Below, one piece after another: positions 41,363 to 42,935 of a stretch of 42,935 bases of DNA. This DNA is from Desulfobacteraceae bacterium (GTDB lineage: Bacteria > Desulfobacterota > DSM-4660 > Desulfatiglandales > Desulfatiglandaceae). Where the stretch lies: the NCBI GenBank assembly GCA_016844935.1, contig JAERTK010000218.1, positions 1 to 42,935 of the forward strand, given 5' to 3'. Both the position numbers and the translations under genes were made by a program. The notes below the pieces were generated by a model, which saw nothing but the letters and a program-made list of their open reading frames with translations, was not told the DNA's origin and did no database searches. Numbering within the stretch: position 1 is the first letter of the stretch; each line of letters starts with the position of its first letter.

Positions 41363-42349
41363 CCACCGACACCACCGAACGCGGCTTTGAACGGCTGATC
41401 TGTACGTCGCTGACCGGCCACCCATGTGACCCACCTAAAATGGGTGAGGTTTTGGACCCGCAGGCAGCCTATGGCGGCTCAGGCTGGATCTGCGGCAACC
41501 CGAGTGATTACAACCGGGAATACTGTGTGGATCTGGTACAGCTCAAATACTTTCTGGACGAAACCCAACCGGATACGGCCGGACCGCTGGCCCTGGAGGA
41601 AGACAGCCCCACACGTCGGAAATTCCTGGCTCGGCTTCAGGGTGAAATCAGCAAACGGGGAACCATCGACGTATTGCGCCACGGCATCAAACACGGGGCT
41701 CACGATCTTGACCTCTTCTACGGCACCCCTTCGACGGGCAACGAAAAAGCAGGAGAACTGTTTGAGGCGAACCGTTTCTCACTTCTTGTCGTCCATACTC
41801 CCGTATACGAACGCCGAGTGGGAGAAGCGTTCCATTTTTTTGACTTTCCTGGTTCCTAAACTGCCCGCACCCATAGAGGAGGACCTCTCACGGGGTATCC
41901 TTGAAGCCATCGACATGGACAGCTACCGGGTTGAAAAACGATCTGTTCAGCGGATCCAGCTGCCGGACGAAGACGCAGAGGTGGAACCCATACCGACCAC
42001 CGGAGGGGGGCACAAAGCGGAACCGGAACTTGATCAGCTTTCCAACATCATCAAGGCATTTAACGATCAGTTCGGCAACATTCCCTGGGAGGATGCGGAC
42101 CGGGTACATCAGCTTATCACCCAGGTGATCCCCCAGCGGGTGGCGGCCGACAAAGCCTACCGTAACGCCAGGGAGCATTCCGACAAGCAGAACGCCCGCA
42201 TCGAACACGACAATGCTCTGGTTCGCGTCATGACCGCCGTGATGAAAGACGACACGGAGCTTTTCAAGCAGTTTGTGGACAATGAAGGCTTCAAGCGGTG
42301 GATGACCGACACGGTCTTCGGACTGACGTATGAGGAAACTCGGACCTGA
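41359..42349 (+). pseudogene. Type I restriction subunit HsdR, internally deleted and frameshifted
   Basis: Two pieces of one HsdR. Positions 41359 to about 41781 encode a normal N-terminus (ERGFERLICTSLTGHPCDPP and GTIDVLRHGIKHGAHDLDLF) as far as FEANRFS. From about 41787 the C-terminus continues in the next frame (SSILPYTNAEWEKRS, FLTFLVPKLPAPIEEDLSRG, and on to the last helices WMTDTVFGLTYEE) and ends at 42349. The nuclease and helicase middle, several hundred residues, is absent, and the join changes frame, so the first frame stops at 41859 after 166 aa. No cleavage or DNA translocation is possible. The start overlaps the RhuM-Fic stop by 4 bases, so this was once the last gene of the hsd operon. 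Confidence 0.85.
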
Positions 42350-42682
42350 AAAAATGAAGTGCTCGCAGTCCTTCTCCCATCCATTTCACGGAATTTGAGT
42401 TTTGAGTATATTTCCCTGTCGCCTTTGGAAATTCAGGTGGGAATCTGATAAGGGACGGAAAAGTAACCAAGGGAATAGCGGGTATAACCCAGAATTCCGG
42501 AACCATGTGGGTAGGTCGGCCCCATGGTATTCGTCCGGGGGTGTTTAACCGTAAGAGCGTCGTATATAAAAACCCTTGCGCTGAAAACTGCAAAAGGGTT
42601 ACCATCCATAGACGTGTTTTGTATAAATGATTGATCTGGTATTGTTGCGTCTGGCCAGCGGAGGTAGGTCTTAAAGAAGCCT
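42350..42682. other. 333-bp gap rich in inverted repeats, no gene recognised
   Basis: Between the hsdR remnant and the sensor gene several hairpins cluster: GGGT-AT-AACCC-type sequence near 42479-42490; ACCATG-t-GGG with CCC-CATGGT (42502-42528) around an 8-base loop; and AACCCTT (42571-42577) with AAGGGTT (42594-42600). No T-run or known RNA family is recognised. Minus-strand open frames here have no start signal or domain. It may be a structured RNA, a repeat element or simply the scar at the island's right edge. Confidence 0.4.
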
Positions 42683-42935
42683 ATGAAACCAAAGAAAGAG
42701 AGAACACTGCAATCGATTCGCAAGTATTCCCTGATGTTCGCGGTCATCTGGACGTTGGTTCTTGCTGCATTGTTCAACCTGAATTTCCAAAGTGAAATTA
42801 AACAGGCGTCTGAACTGGCCACCTATCAAGCTCGCGCCTTTTTCCAGGAAATCGTAACAACCAGATATTGGAATGCCCTTCATGGTGGTGTCTACGTTCC
42901 CATAAGTGAAAAGGCAGAGCCCAATCCCTATCTCG
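42683..42935 (+). CDS. DUF3365-containing sensor protein (probable histidine kinase), 3' end beyond window
   Basis: 84 codons are visible. A basic N-terminus is followed by one transmembrane helix (about 17-35: MFAVIWTLVLAALF), then the start of a periplasmic DUF3365/Tll0287-like domain with YQARAFFQEIV, WNALHGGVYVPISEK and PNPYL. This domain usually sits at the N-terminus of heme- or redox-sensing histidine kinases. The remainder lies outside the window, so the output domain is unknown. The ATG at 42683 has only a weak ribosome-binding site (AAAGAAG). Confidence 0.75.
   Translation, partial: MKPKKERTLQSIRKYSLMFAVIWTLVLAALFNLNFQSEIKQASELATYQARAFFQEIVTTRYWNALHGGVYVPISEKAEPNPYL

Noticed and set aside
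41840..41846. Run of seven T residues in hsdR considered as a simple slippage frameshift
   Set aside because: The correct second-frame sequence (YTNAEWEKRS) already begins upstream of the run, so the frame change coincides with the deletion join near 41785, not with the homopolymer.
1..42935. CRISPR arrays, transposases, rRNA genes, replication origins
   Set aside because: No regularly spaced direct repeats, transposase motifs, rRNA signatures or DnaA-box clusters were seen in the window.

Overview
The window looks like chromosomal DNA of a strictly anaerobic Desulfobacterota (deltaproteobacterial, sulfate-reducer-like) organism. This is inferred from gene content: an oxygen-sensitive 2-hydroxyacyl-CoA dehydratase with its ATP-dependent activase, a GlcD/HdrD-type FAD/Fe-S oxidoreductase, a selenocysteine-containing SelD, YedF, GlpA/GlpB, and the yqeY-dnaG-rpoD and hisB-hisA blocks. 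No rRNA is present, so the species cannot be named.

Layout. (1) Positions 1-9219, minus strand: an acyl-CoA catabolic cluster transcribed as malonyl-CoA decarboxylase, FAD/Fe-S oxidoreductase, single-subunit 2-hydroxyacyl-CoA dehydratase, activase, acyl-CoA synthetase and thiolase (cut by the window edge). (2) 9355-13211, plus: a lone family-5 solute-binding protein, a YfiR-like periplasmic protein and a CHASE8-HAMP-HisKA_2 kinase, which look like one sensory unit. (3) 13309-16773, plus: selD with an in-frame UGA (Sec) codon preceded by a possible coupled leader peptide, then yedF, an HNH nuclease gene, a gene remnant and an unknown membrane-anchored protein. (4) 16860-27068: a glycerol module. 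glpA-glpB-glpS-glpT-glpP-glpQ-glpU-glpV run on the minus strand, and a DeoR-type glpR diverges from them across symmetric promoters and inverted repeats. (5) 27212-37542: housekeeping genes, comprising a GAF protein, yggU/yggT, RNase P RNA, a zinc-ribbon protein, a Nif3-like protein, tRNA-Met, rpoD, dnaG, yqeY, hisA, a lipoprotein, hisB and tRNA-Ala. (6) 37669-42935: tRNA-Arg(CCT) followed by an accessory island. The island holds a type I restriction locus whose hsdM, hsdS and hsdR have all lost large internal segments, around an apparently intact RhuM-Fic/Doc gene. The window ends in the start of a DUF3365 sensor gene.

How the genes work together. Cluster 1 can be read as activation of an organic acid to its CoA ester, oxidation of a 2-hydroxy acid, radical dehydration of a 2-hydroxyacyl-CoA, decarboxylation of malonyl-CoA and thiolytic cleavage; the substrate is unknown. 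Cluster 4 imports glycerol by ATP hydrolysis and oxidises glycerol-3-phosphate, but glpK and glpC are not in the window. SelD and YedF show that the cell handles selenium and should have Sec-insertion machinery elsewhere. The most unusual items are the multiply deleted hsdMS/RhuM-Fic/hsdR locus, the acyl-CoA cluster built on a single dehydratase subunit, and the asymmetric ATPase pair of the glycerol transporter.
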